Source: Sceloporus undulatus (taxonomy: Eukaryota; Chordata; Lepidosauria; Squamata; Phrynosomatidae). Taken from it: DNA of 64,000 bases. Below, piece by piece: positions 23,924 to 34,109 of this stretch. The position numbers and the translations under genes were made by a program. The stretch spans positions 94,925,923-94,989,922 of the forward strand of contig NC_056524.1 of NCBI RefSeq assembly GCF_019175285.1. The letters run 5' to 3'. Each line of letters opens with the position of its first letter. Within the stretch, counting starts at the first letter, position 1. Under the pieces are notes generated by a model. That model was not told where the DNA came from and made no database searches. It was given only the letters and a program-made list of their open reading frames with translations.

Positions 23924-24140
23924 TTTGTTGTTGTGTGCTTTCAAGTTATTTCCAACTTAGGGTGACCCTAAGGCAGACCAATCATCGAATTTTCTTGACA
24001 AAATTTGTTCAGACGTTTGCCATTGCCTTCTTCTGAGGCTGAGAGCATGTGACTTACCCAAGGTCACCCAGTGGGTTTCATGGCCAAGCTGGGAATTGAA
24101 CCCTGGTCTCCAGAGTTGTAGTTAAATGCTCAAACCACAA
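23924..24140 (-). mobile_element. tRNA-derived SINE, (ACA)n-tailed
   Basis: The tail TTGTTGTTGTGTGCTTTCAA, the body CCAAGGTCACCCAGTGGGTT and the head CCCTGGTCTCCAGAGTTGTA are all present. Confidence 0.85.
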
Positions 24141-24178
24141 AATCACATTATCTCACAAGTAATATACATTAGTATATA

Positions 24179-24372
24179 CAGTCGGCCCTCCATTTTTGCA
24201 GGTTTGGTGTCTGTGTCCCTTGAAAATATGCAAGGGGCAAATGGAGGGCAACACAATGGGGCAAGTGCAGGAGCACACTACCACTGTAGTCAGTAGGGAC
24301 TCCAATATCGAGGATCTTATGTTTTCGTGGGGGGTCCGGAATGGCTCCCCCGTGAAAACGGATTGGTGACTG
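24179..24372. mobile_element. Tigger-like non-autonomous element
   Basis: It begins CAGTCGGCCCTCCATTTTTG and ends GATTGGTGACTG, with TA on both sides. The right part (GGGGGGTCCGGAATGGCTCC) is complementary to the usual left-end GATCCGTTCCGGAC-type block of this group. Confidence 0.75.
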
Positions 24373-24461
24373 TATTACTTTCTATATCAGTGAAAACTAT
24401 TTATTTATGTTTTTATTTATTTAAGTATTTATATCCCACCCTGTATCCAAAGATCACAAGA

Positions 24462-24862
24462 GGCAGCATGGTGTAGAGGTATGAGTTCAGGGGTAGGACT
24501 CTGGGAGACGTTTATCACACTATGCTTTAAAGAGGTACTATTCCAGTGTGACTCCTCTAGCTGCCTCCTGTTGCATGCTGGGATTGGCAGTTTTAAGGAG
24601 GGGTATTTAGAATTCTCAGGCAGAGAAGTTCAGCTCCTTAAAACTGCCAATCCCAGCATGCAACAGGAGGCTGCTAGAGGAGTCACACTGGAATAGTAGC
24701 TCTTTAAGAGCATAGTGTGATAAACATCTAGGGTATGAATTTCCACATGCCCGTGGAAATACACTGGGTGAGAGGAATGCAATGACTAAAGAAATATTGC
24801 CAAGAAAATATTGTAGTCTAACCTTAATGACTTGGAGGCACATAACAAACAACTATTGTAAG
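24462..24862 (+). mobile_element. tRNA-derived SINE split by a foldback element
   Basis: The head GAGGCAGCATGGTGTAGAGG through GGACTCTGGGAGA lies at 24462-24508. The SINE resumes at about 24727 (GGGTATGAATTTCCACATGC) and ends CTTGGAGGCACATAACAAAC. The intervening 24509-24726 is a palindromic element. Confidence 0.8.
24509..24726. mobile_element. Foldback element, GTTTATCACAC ends
   Basis: The arms carry GCCTCCTGTTGCATGCTGGG and its complement around an axis near 24617. It is the same family as 12057-12290. The ends are GTTTATCACACTATGC and its complement. It is inserted in a SINE and is therefore younger than that SINE copy. Confidence 0.85.
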
Positions 24863-25148
24863 CAACACTGAGTCCTGAACTGGGGAAAAGGTGAGATATA
24901 AATATAACAACTACAGGTTCCAAAGTGCTCAGGGGGCTTTACAATAAAATTGTTTTAAACAATTTAAAATATAAATCAAGAAAAGATAAAATACAGTCTA
25001 ATGCATATTATACTAGCACACTAGAACAGGTTAAAATAGTTAAAAACCATGTACATGTACAAATTGGTTAAATAAAGTACAGGTACTGCCTTATTTTAAT
25101 TAAATAAAGTGCTGCTACCTTTCCCTGTTCATTCATGCTTTCTGGATT

Positions 25149-25349
25149 TTGTTGCTGTTGTGTACCTTCAAGTCATTTCCAATTTATGGTGACCCTAAGG
25201 CAAACCTATCATGGGGTTTTCATGGCAAGATTTGTTCAGAGGAGGTGTGTCATGGCCACCCAGTTGCTTTCATGGCAGAGGGAGGAATCGATCCTTGGTC
25301 TCCAAAGTCCTAGTCTAAAACTCAGACCACTACACCACACTGGCTCTGG
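25149..25349 (-). mobile_element. tRNA-derived SINE, (ACA)n-tailed
   Basis: It contains TTGTGTACCTTCAAGTCATT, AACCTATCATGGGGTTTTCA and the head complement CTACACCACACTGGCTCTGG. A deletion has removed part of the GAGGCTGAGA region. Confidence 0.85.
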
Positions 25350-26334
25350 ATTAAATTTCTGGATTAGTGGGAAGTTATTAACCCACTAAACAGATGGAAC
25401 ACCAACCTCTCTTATGAACTGAGAATCTAAGTCACATAGCATACTAGTATACAAAAATTATATTTAAAAAAGTAAGCTGTGAATAAGGTTAATCTATTAT
25501 GGAAATAGTTATAATATTCACCAGCTGTGGTCTGAAATTCACATGCCTCCAGACCCTGACATGTAGTCTAAAATGTTTTGGTGTAGTGATCAGTCAAATA
25601 TTGTCCCTGATAGAAACTTGGGTTTATTGTTGATATATATGTAAACACACAGAGTACACCTAACAGGACATCCCTCAATTCACCACAAACATTTTGATCA
25701 TACTTTCTTAGTTTGTACTAGGGTCCAGCCACACCCAGCTTCAGATGAACTTTACTTCCAGTGCTCATAGATAAACCCACCCTAGGTACAAACTTCACAC
25801 TTCATCCACTCCTCCTATCTCACAAGGAGCAGAACTTGACCCTTATGAAGGAACTTGCATTGTAGCAATCATGGCAGCAGTTTGGATAAAGAAATTATAT
25901 CAATCTCTTCATGCATTATTATTATTATATTACAAAGCCTGCATGAATTTTCTCGAATGTAAATCTTATGGCAGTCAGTGGATTTATTCCTAAGTAAATA
26001 TGCATAAGATTGCAAACAGACCAATTCAACATGTTTATTCAGAAGAAATTCCCACTTTATTCAGTGCAGCTTATTCCAAAATATATTTAAAAACTGCAGT
26101 CTTCATTCTACAGTTAATTAGGGTTGAACTAACAATTCCTTGTGGGCAACTAGCTTGCCATACTTGTTACCCAAGCTTCCATAGGCTGTGACACATAAGA
26201 GCACATGACACAGTGTTTGCAAATAGGTATATTATTAGTTTGCATTTGTTTGATGAAAATGAGACTGTGACAGAATGCTTTTAAAGCATTTCATATAGGG
26301 CCTAAAGACTCTTCTATTGATTCATCACCACTCT

Positions 26335-26535
26335 CTCAGGGTGACCAGATATACTCACTGCAAAGGAGGGCAAGGCACCATAAAATGTAGGACTTTCAAG
26401 AAAAATGTAGGACATGACTAAAGAAAAACTGGAAAAAAACCCACTCATATAAATACAAATTCATGCTTCTTAGCTATGCTCAAAATGGAGGACATTTTGT
26501 AATTCCTCCTAGACAGAATGCTGAAATGTCAGAAA
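26335..26535 (+). repeat. Single copy of the GGGTGACCAGAT repeat
   Basis: GGGTGACCAGATATACTCAC, AATGTAGGACATGACTAAAG and AAATGGAGGACATTTTGTAA match units of the tandem array at 32350-33345. This is a lone dispersed copy of the same family, which shows that the array unit is a mobile or formerly mobile repeat. Confidence 0.75.
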
Positions 26536-27719
26536 AGGAGGACCTCTGGTTATCTTGCACTATCTGGTTTCTGTATCCAGTTCAGGAGAATTTATATTGC
26601 TGTGTCACAAAACAAATCATGAGTCACATTGGAAAACAATCACATATGAAATTTTTAAAAAAATATTCAGCTCAAAAACAAATGTCAGGCTGTTTAAAAA
26701 ATCTTTTAATTATACAAATCTCAGGGGTTTTTGATTCTAACAGTCTAGATCATATCTCAGTAAAGATAAAACTATTTCATTTCACTCTATTTTGGCTGGG
26801 TTGGGCTCTGTGCTGTGGGATTCAAAATGAAAGAGAAACCACTTGTTTCTAAAGTAAAATAAAAATACTGTTGCTTGACTAAAGAATAAAATTTAACGCA
26901 CCTTGTTACTAAGTTTATGTTTGAGTTCAAAACAAGATATTTACCTATTTAGCATGTGCCCTATGCTGCAGTACAAGCTCCGTTTCCTGATAACATCTTT
27001 GCTGACATCCTGACTCTATCCTATCATTTTCACTGTAGGGATAATTACCTTTGCTCATGAGATATACCTCAGTCAGTTATTGGGGTGAGATGCTTCTTCA
27101 AATATTTATGGACATTTGGGTTATCAAGATTACTGGTCTTCATGAAAATGGTATTAGCAACAATGATACATACCTTATTTAAAAAAAACACTAGACTGTA
27201 CAATACACAGTGAATCAACTCTAGATCCCTCTTCTTTTGCAATATGGTGGTTTTAAGAGAATCTGAGTTTTAGCATTTTTGGCCCCATTCCCACTGGCAA
27301 TTTTGCTCCTGAAGGAACTGGGCAGATTTGGGAGGCCCTCTCCCGAATCTCAACATAAGCGAGTGCCCACTACAAAATGATGGGCATTTTAACCCGAATG
27401 CCTTCTTCAGAAATCGGGTTTAACATGAAGGCGCCTGTTGTCAATCAAGAGATCGTCATAGGTGACATTTGCAGCACTCATTGGGGCATCAGAAGTGTGC
27501 TTCCCCCCCCTTTTTTTTAAAGAGCCAGGAACAAAATGCACCAAAATGAGCACATTTTGTCAAATTTAAAAACCTCTTTTGTGTGTATGTGTGTGTGTTG
27601 TGGGCATTTGGGTCAGTGCAGGTTATGATCTGCCCTTGGCCCCATTTTCAACCCACAAATGCAAGCTAATGCATCCTGTATCCCCCACTCCTTGCCACCC
27701 CAGAATGCCTCTTACACAT

Positions 27720-27721
<2 letters not shown>

Positions 27722-27766
<45 letters not shown>
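27722..27766. repeat. (ATA)n microsatellite
   Basis: About 15 ATA/AAT units. Confidence 0.95.
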
Positions 27767-27767
<1 letters not shown>

Positions 27768-28192
27768 TCCTCACCTTGGAAATGCCAGAAAAAGATGTGA
27801 TTGCCATGCATTGTTTTTTGCATTTAAAAGCAATTCAGGGCTACCCCTGAATTCCTTAGAGACAGTAGCAAAAGCATGTATCATTTTACCAATTTGCCAA
27901 ATTGACAAGAGCAACAAATGTAACATTCGAATTGTAGCATTCATTTACAAATCTTGCCCTTTGCAACATTTCCCCTTTGCTGGTAGTGAGCAAATAAAAG
28001 GGAAAAGGAACAAGCTTCTAGCCACGTTCTATCCATCTATATATCTGCCTCAAGAAAAAAAAACATGCACATATTTTGTCAAAAATAATTTAAAAAAATA
28101 AAAAAGGGGGGGAAGGTGCCTGGTGCGAGCTCCGTTCATGCCCTGCCTGTGACCTGAACTGAACTGACCCCTTTCCTCTTGCTACATTTTCT

Positions 28193-28250
28193 TCAGAGGA
28201 GCTTTGCCATTGCCTTCCACTGAGGCTGAGAGAGAGTGACCTGTCAGTTC
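28193..28250 (-). mobile_element. Fragment of tRNA-derived SINE
   Basis: CAGAGGAGCTTTGCCATTGC and GAGGCTGAGAGAGAGTGACC match the middle of the (ACA)n-tailed SINE. Head and tail are missing. Confidence 0.6.
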
Positions 28251-30147
28251 CAACTGACCCATGGAATCATTTGGGAATAAAAGGGAAATGCAGCGCAGGC
28301 ATTCTGACTGTAGCATCTGCATATAACACTAATAATAATAATAATCCAGGAGCAACAGGAAATGAAAGTAGCACAAGCAAACACACAGACATGTCACCCA
28401 AAAAATCATGCGCATAAATTGTCAAAAATAAAAGAGGTTCCTTCTACATCCCTCCTCTGGCTTGGCCCCGCAGCCCAAATTCCCTTGGCAATCCTCCTCT
28501 TCCTCTTTCCTTCCGACCCTCCCCTCCCTCTGAGCTGCCCTGGTTCCTTCATCCTCCTCCTCCTGCTCTGTTATAGAATGCCCTCCATGGCTCCCTTCAT
28601 CTCACGGCTCCTTCATCCTCCTCCTCCTCCATCACTTTCTCCATTCCTCCCGCCTTCCCTCTGACAGCCCTTTGCAGCCCCCATCAGTCACCCTGATTTC
28701 CCCCTTTAGCCTTTGCCTGCAGCTTCCCCTTTTTCCTTTGGCTCTTTCCTCCTCCTCCTCCTCCTCCTCCCTCTCCCCTCTGATGAGGGGAGGGAATGCT
28801 CTGACCTCTGCCCGCCCTCTGACCTTAATCCCTCCCTGAATTTGCCCCGATCATGATCGGGGGCAAGTTCATATTTCACGGAACCTGGGTCTTTTCAGAA
28901 AAGATGGATTTTAGCCCGAATCTCGATACCCCGCGCTAAGGGGCATTTCCTTGTGCATGCCTCGACATGGATTGTGACAGAATCGGGCCCAATATGAACT
29001 TCACGTGGAAGAATTGATTTCAAAACCAGGTTAAAAGGTAATGTGAATGGGCCCTTTGGAGGCTGCAAACTTATAGCACTTTAGTAAGTGCTTAGATCCA
29101 ATGCTTCCTCTAAAATTCTGGGAGGTACCCCTGGGGTTCTCCCTCCCCCTGCCATCCTTGGATCCAGCAATCCAGGCATGGCAGGGGTCCAGGAGGGATA
29201 CACTTACATCACTGATGATGCACAGATTATTGACATGCATTTTGAAGTGGTACAAACTAGTGGGGGTGACAATCGAGCAAAAAAAGAAGTGATTACAGGG
29301 AGGTAATGAAACAATCTGCTTTCATAGTGGGAACAAGGGACCTTTTAGAATCGATTTACCAACATGGAGCGAATGCAAATCGCACTCCGGTTTCAATGTA
29401 AGCGGGAATGGGCCCAGTATCTCAGTTTGTCTCCCTCTCCCCATTTAAATGGTTAAACTATTTTGAAAGTGTTGTTGAAGTCTTTAAGTTGCTTAAATAT
29501 TTGGATTATTTTAGATCCCTTAAAAGAGATTTTATTTATTGTACCCTGCTTTGAAATCTGTTAATAAAGGGCATATTAGAAATACTTAATTAAAAATATA
29601 TACTTACGTGAATACTTTCTACCCTGGCTACCTTCCTCTCTACAGACTCCTCTCCTCTCCATGGGAATTCTCTATTAATCTAAGGAGAAGAGTTTGAGGC
29701 ATTATGCTCTCAGTGTTATCTTTCTCCCCCTGCTTTGCTATCAATTGATCCAGGGCCTCTGGAGGTTTTTCAGCTTTCATTTCTATGTTGGAGCTAGTTC
29801 TAGAAAAAGAAATATGGACTCATGATGGCACTCTGGCATGATATCTGTAAGTATAGAAACTTTCACAATTATGGAAAGCCTCTGTGAGTCAGAAATAATA
29901 CCATGAGATATATGTGCTATTGTTCTGTGTGATAATGGCACATGAATGCATATACACATTGCACTGATGGTGCAAGCTGTGACCAACTGCACCATTTTAG
30001 AGCATATCTACACAACAAGCATGTGCTTGGCACAGGTTTCATTAAATCATTTTCTACACAGAAGGAGAGAAATGAGAAGGATGGTGCCCACCTTCCAAAA
30101 GTTGGATTGGCAATTACAAACCATTTTTTCTAAATAAAGCGTGGAAA

Positions 30148-30262
30148 CCATGTAGCTTTCCAGATGTTGCTGGACTACACCCACAAGTCTTCCTCTCCAT
30201 TGGCTTTGCTGTTTTGGGCTGATGGGAGTTGCAGTTCAAGACTGTCTGGAAGACTGCTAGCA
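30148..30262. mobile_element. hAT-like short palindromic element
   Basis: TTCCAGATGTTGCTGGACTA on the left and GATGGGAGTTGCAGTTCAAG with CTGGAAG on the right are partly complementary, as in the CCCAGCAT family. Confidence 0.5.
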
Positions 30263-31176
30263 ACATGGTTTTCTATGCAACCCAAGATTTTTTATGATGT
30301 CATTCACCCACACCAGATTTCCCACTACTTAACCCCACTAGCTTCCTTTGAGTATCTTGAAAGATTATCCCTATGCATTTCAAGTATCTTCCCTGCATCT
30401 TCCAGCCCATTTGTGACTTGCATGTGGCCACACCAGAGAATTTGTAGTGGAGATTAATTTTTTAATCCAGGGGTAATTAAAAAAAATGACTTCACAACAA
30501 GCCACATGCGAATTGACTCCACATTCACATTGCAACAGGATTTGTAACTTCACTAGTTCTCCGAATTTACCCATTTTGGGGATGAGTCTTCATTGTGCTC
30601 AGATTGGCACTGGATCCCATTCATTTCATAAGCCCATTTGCATTAATGTGAAACCCCATGATTGATTCTGTATTGCATTCTATATTTGTATAATGAACTC
30701 ATTTGAAAGTACGTGAAACCCCATGATTGACTCTGCATTGACCCTGGGATAACGTTCCAAATTTGCCCTGTGTGAAAGAGCCCTCAGTGCATGGACAAAT
30801 TGCAGTCAATACAGCACCTAAAAATGTTCCCTAATGCAAAAACATGGAGGGCTTCTTTAGAAATTCAGCGCTCTCTGCCTAACACAGGAGCTTGTAAGCG
30901 TCACAATGGACTGAGGCAACTTGGATCTCAAGAGAATAATCTCATTTTGTCTTGTTAATGGAACTTAGATGTTATTTCCTGCAGTACCCACATGGCCAGA
31001 AGGAACAGGGGCCTGTCTGGATGAATGTTCCTCCAATACCACCTGAACTGAGAATGGCTGCATCTTGACAAAATGCAGGCTTCGGACTAACTCTGACATT
31101 TTTTTTCTCCTGAATGATTTTTAACACTTGTCCCTGTTGAAGAAACCAGTGGAGCTTCAAAAGCTTGCAACATGTA

Positions 31177-31404
31177 CAGTGGGCCCTTCTTTTACACGGG
31201 GGATCTGTTCTAGACCCCCCCACACGTAAAAGAAAAAAACGCGTAAGCTTGAGCCCCATTAGAAATAATGGGGCTCGTGCCCACCGCGTGATGCCGTGCG
31301 GCGCCCCATTACTTCTTCCGGGGCGCGAGCCTTTTTTCCGGCTCAGCTTCCGGTGTATGCTGGAAGCCACATGTAATGCACCCGCATACAACACGGGCAC
31401 ACTG
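31177..31404. mobile_element. Tigger-like non-autonomous element
   Basis: It begins CAGTGGGCCCTTCTTTTACA and ends GGGCACACTG, with TA on both sides. The TA at 31405-31406 is also the left flank of the next element. The inside is CpG-rich, with complementary CCCCATTAGAAATAATGGGG. Confidence 0.8.
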
Positions 31405-31406
31405 TA

Positions 31407-31619
31407 CAGTCGGCCCTCTCCTTACGCAGGGGATCTGTTCCAGATCCCGCCGCGTAAGGCGAATTCTACCTATGCTCAAGCCCCATTGGAAACAATGGGA
31501 CTCATGCATGTCAGTCAATTGAATGGGATGCACCGCCCCTTCCACCCCACGCGCTTCCCGCGGCTTGAGCACATACGCTCAAGACCGCATATGGCGCGCC
31601 CACGTATGGTGCAGGCGTG
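31407..31619. mobile_element. Tigger-like element sharing a TA with its neighbour
   Basis: It begins CAGTCGGCCCTCTCCTTACG. The interior matches the element at 9567-9821 (CTATGCTCAAGCCCCATTG, GAATGGGATGCACCGCCCCT, CATACGCTCAA). The right end is worn: the final CACTG is not clear. Confidence 0.7.
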
Positions 31620-31649
31620 CTTTATTTTTGTGGATTTTGGATATTATTG

Positions 31650-32205
31650 TTAGCTGCCCTTGAGTCAACTTTGATTCATGGTGACCCCATGGATGAGACA
31701 TCTCCAAGCTTTCCTGTCCTCTGCCTCTCTGCTCAGGTCCTGTAGGCTCAGGCTCATGGCCTCCCTGATTGAGTCTAACCATCTGGTGGTGGTGTCCCTC
31801 TCTTTCTACTGCTTTCTACCTTCCCCAGCATCATTGCCTTTTCTGGACATTATCAGACAAGGGAAACTGGCAGTATAATCCAATGGCAATCCGAATGCAA
31901 TCATGGGGTTTCACGTTATTGCGTGATAGACTACCACACGCAATTTCGGGCAATGGCAAGCTATTTTCGGGCAATGGGAAGTCAGTTCGAATGCAATTCT
32001 ACAGTGCTAGATAAATAATAATAATAATAATTCGAATGCAGGTAAATTGGCTGAACTAGCGAATTCACATGAATGCGTTCTGGCACACTTTCTTTTCATT
32101 TGAAATTAAGAAAAATTTCTCCCGTGTGATAAACTCCTCTGATAAAATATGCCTTCTCATGATGTGACCAAAGTGGGACAGTCTCAATTTAGTCATCTTT
32201 AGTCA
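31650..32205 (-). mobile_element. BovB (RTE) LINE fragment with a foldback insertion
   Basis: The complement of GTTAGCTGCCCTTGAGTCAA through TCTACCTTCCCCAGCATCAT, and of ATGCCTTCTCATGATGTGAC, matches the 3' coding end of BovB. That region encodes the MRRxxSLEKxIMLGKxEG peptide in related copies; compare 53970-54420. The segment 31850-32132 between the two parts is a separate element. Confidence 0.7.
31850..32132. mobile_element. DNA element with TTATCA(G/C)AC ends inside BovB
   Basis: The left end TTATCAGACAAGGGA and the right end TCTCCCGTGTGATAA are complementary. Inside are inverted segments around GGGCAATGGCAAG and TTCGAATGCA repeats, plus a short TAA array. It shares its terminal motif with the elements at 38473 and 44037. 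Confidence 0.7.
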
Positions 32206-32207
32206 CA

Positions 32208-32332
32208 TTTAGTCACACACTCTCAGCCTCAGAGGATGGCAATGACAAACCCTTTATGAAGAACTTTGCCAAGAAAATCTATGATAGAGTCATCATAAAT
32301 TGAAAACATCTTGAAGGCACACAACAGCAAAG
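32208..32332 (+). mobile_element. 3' half of tRNA-derived SINE
   Basis: CACACTCTCAGCCTCAGAGG through CTTGAAGGCACACAACAGCA. The tRNA-like head is missing, and the left edge joins the BovB fragment. Confidence 0.75.
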
Positions 32333-32349
32333 ATGACGATGATGGAAGC

Positions 32350-33345
32350 AGGGTGACCAGATGTCCTAACTGCAAAGGGGAAAAGGCACTGCAAAATGTA
32401 AGCCATTCCAGAACGATGAGGAACAAGGCCAAATAAATATAAACATATAAATGTAAATCCATGCTTCTTAGTTGTGCTCCCAATGGAAGACATCTTGAAA
32501 CCCCTCCTGGACAGAAGGCTAAAATGCAGGACTTGTCCTGGAAAAGGAGGAGGCTCTCTGGTCACCCTGACTGTAGGACATTCCAGAAAAATGTAAGATG
32601 TGACCAAACAAAAGCTAAAAACACTGATATAAATATGAACTCATGTTTTTGCTTAAATGGAGGCCATTTTCAAATTCCCTCTGGACAGAAGGCTGAATGC
32701 AAGGATGTGTTCTGGAGAAGATATCTGGTCACCCTAACTGTAGGACATTTAAGAAAAAGGGAGGACATGATCAAACAAAAGCTAAACAACAGTCCTATAA
32801 AGATACAAACTCAAGCTTCTTAGTCTTGCTCCAAATGGAGATTTTGGAGGCCCTCCTGGACAGAGGCCTGAAATGTAGGGATGTGTCCAGGAAAAGGAGG
32901 ACCTCTGTTCACCCTGAATATAAGACATTCAAGAACAATAGAGGATATGGTCAAACACAAGCTAAAAAACAACTTGTAATATCAATGCAAATCCATGCTT
33001 CTTAGTCCTGTTCAAAAGGGAAGACATTTTGGAGTCCCTCCTGGGCAGAAGGTCACCCTCTGGTCACCCTGAATATAGGACATTCGAGAAAAACACAAGC
33101 TAAACAATAGTCATATGATGAAGCCAGAACTCAAGGAGAGAGCTGTGACAGTCTGTACAGAAGCAGCACGCAGGTACGAGGAAGAGAAACATTCATGTTC
33201 CTTAGCCCTGTTCCCAGTGGAGGACATTTTGGGCTCCCTCCTGGTTGCCATGGAGGGGGGCGTCCTGGGGGAAAAGGAGGACACTTTGGACTCTCTCCTG
33301 GGAGTGTCCTGGAAAAAAAAGGAGGACCCTTTGGGACTCCATGCA
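32350..33345 (+). repeat. Degenerate tandem array of GGGTGACCAGAT repeat, 5-6 units
   Basis: Units of about 160-220 bp recur in direct orientation. Each has a CACCCTGA(A/C)T(A/G)TAGGACATT block, an AAACAAAAGCTAAA block, a CCATGCTTCTTAG-like block and a CCTCCTGGACAGAAGG block. Starts lie near 32350, 32565, 32730, 32912, 33065 and 33185. The last units become GC-richer and shorter (GGAGGACACTTTGGACTC and variants) and run up to the PRKX GC-rich region. A lone copy exists at 26335-26535. Open frames through the array are repeat by-products. Confidence 0.8.
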
Positions 33346-33869
33346 GACTGGCAGGTCGGGAGGCGTCCTGGAAAACAAAATCTGTTCAGCCCGGACGTTG
33401 GGCACCTAGAAGGGCTCCCCAAGCGTTTGTCTGCTGCTGCTGGGGCTGCCTTCCTCTTCCTCCTCTTCCTCCTTGGCCCCTCCTTCTGCCCTGCCCTTGC
33501 GAGGCTTCTTCTTTCTGCAGCAGCTGCAGGGAGCCCCTCCTTCCTCCTCCTCCTGCTCCTCCCGCGTGCCACCGGCTGCCTGGCTGGCGAGCGAGCGAGC
33601 GAGAGGCCGGCCTTGGGCAGCCCATTGTCTGCGCCGCGGAGCCCTGGTCCGGAAGCCGAAAGAGCAGGAGCCCCGATCGCGCTCATCCCAGGCGCAATGC
33701 TGGGCGTCCGCCGCTTTGCAGCTGCTGCTCCCTCTGCTCGCCTCAGGGCAGGAGACCCGGGCAGCTGCTGAGAGGAGGACACCCTCCGCAGAAAGAGAGA
33801 GAGAGAGACCCTCAACCTCAGGACCGGAGCAGCCTCCTCCTCCTCCTCCTCCAGCCCTTGCCTTCCCTT
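33346..33869 (+). promoter_or_regulatory. GC-rich presumed promoter/5' UTR of PRKX
   Basis: GC content and CpG number rise sharply relative to the upstream 30 kb (for example GCGAGCGAGCGAGCGAGAGG and CCCCGATCGCGCTC). Pyrimidine-rich and CTCCTCCT tracts precede the start codon. Position and composition suggest a CpG-island promoter with transcription entering the exon at 33870. No TATA box or start site can be fixed from sequence alone. The GC-rich block continues to about 34500. Confidence 0.5.
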
Positions 33870-34056
33870 ATGGAGACTCTGAGCGCAGTGAGGGCCAAAG
33901 TGGGGGCTCGGAGCCCCGGAGGCTGTGAGGCGCTGGGAAGCAGCGGAGGAGCGGCCCAGGACTCCTCCACTGCCGCCTGCTCTTCCTCCTCCTCCTCCTC
34001 CTGCTGCTCTTCCTCTGCCTACAGACTGGAGGACCTGGAGACCTTGGCCACTGTGG
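33870..34056 (+). CDS. PRKX: PRKX first coding exon (serine/threonine protein kinase X)
   Basis: PRKX is a cAMP-dependent-type AGC serine/threonine kinase related to the PKA catalytic subunit. In mammals it is regulated by PKA regulatory subunit I and acts in cytoplasm and nucleus. This exon encodes 62 residues plus the first base of a glycine codon. The last 13 residues, YRLEDLETLATVG, align with human YSLQDFDTLATVG, immediately before the GTGTFGRV glycine loop, which would lie in exon 2. The preceding 50 residues are low complexity (METLSAVRAKVG, then a 7-serine run with CC at about residues 38-49), as the unconserved human N terminus also is. A GTGAGT donor follows at 34057, phase 1. The start at 33870 is chosen because it gives a length close to human (63 against about 56 residues to the glycine) and has G at +4. 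The only earlier in-frame ATG (33195) lies in the repeat array. No kinase core exon is in the window. The gene assignment rests on a short match but a very specific one. Confidence 0.82.
33988..34018 (+). repeat. TCC-rich tract encoding polyserine in PRKX exon 1
   Basis: About six consecutive TCC codons, then TGCTGC and TCTTCCTCT, encode the serine/cysteine run. Such a coding triplet tract can vary in length between individuals. Confidence 0.8.
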
Positions 34057-34062
34057 GTGAGT
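34057..34062 (+). other. Splice donor of PRKX intron 1
   Basis: GTGAGT follows ACTGTGG, an excellent match to the vertebrate donor consensus. Reading through gives Glu and then an immediate stop (TGA at 34062-34064), which supports splicing here. Confidence 0.8.
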
Positions 34063-34082
34063 GAGCAGGAGTCCCCAGGAAG

Positions 34083-34109
34083 GCAGCAGCAGCAGCAGCA
34101 GCAGCAGCC
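34083..34109 (+). repeat. (CAG)n tract just inside intron 1
   Basis: About nine uninterrupted CAG units start 26 bases after the splice donor and are followed by GGA repeats (34122-34145). Confidence 0.9.

Larger units (their letters stand above)
27281..29055. mobile_element. Large foldback-type element, GGGCCCATTCCCACT ends
   Basis: The left end GGCCCCATTCCCACT and the right end (complement AAAGGGCCCATTCACATT) are terminal inverted repeats like those of the elements at 39686 and 47631. Inside are AACCCGAATG and GCCCGAATCTCG blocks, a TAA/ATA array, and a pyrimidine-rich tract (28490-28790) with many CTCCTCCTC steps. Other repeats have probably inserted within it. A further right-end-like segment at 29340-29413 (GCGGGAATGGGCCC) may be the true end or a second copy. 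No credible coding. Confidence 0.5.
31147..31655 (+). repeat. Dispersed repeat R interrupted by two DNA elements
   Basis: CCAGTGGAGCTTCAAAAGCT at 31147 and TTTTGTGGATTTTGGATATT at about 31626 are the two sides of repeat R (compare 4878-4985). The middle is filled by Tigger-like elements. Confidence 0.6.

Noticed and set aside
33195-34064. 289-codon plus-strand frame as an intact single-exon gene
   Set aside because: Its first half is repeat array and its end is the PRKX exon read past a splice donor into a stop. Only 33870-34056 is called.
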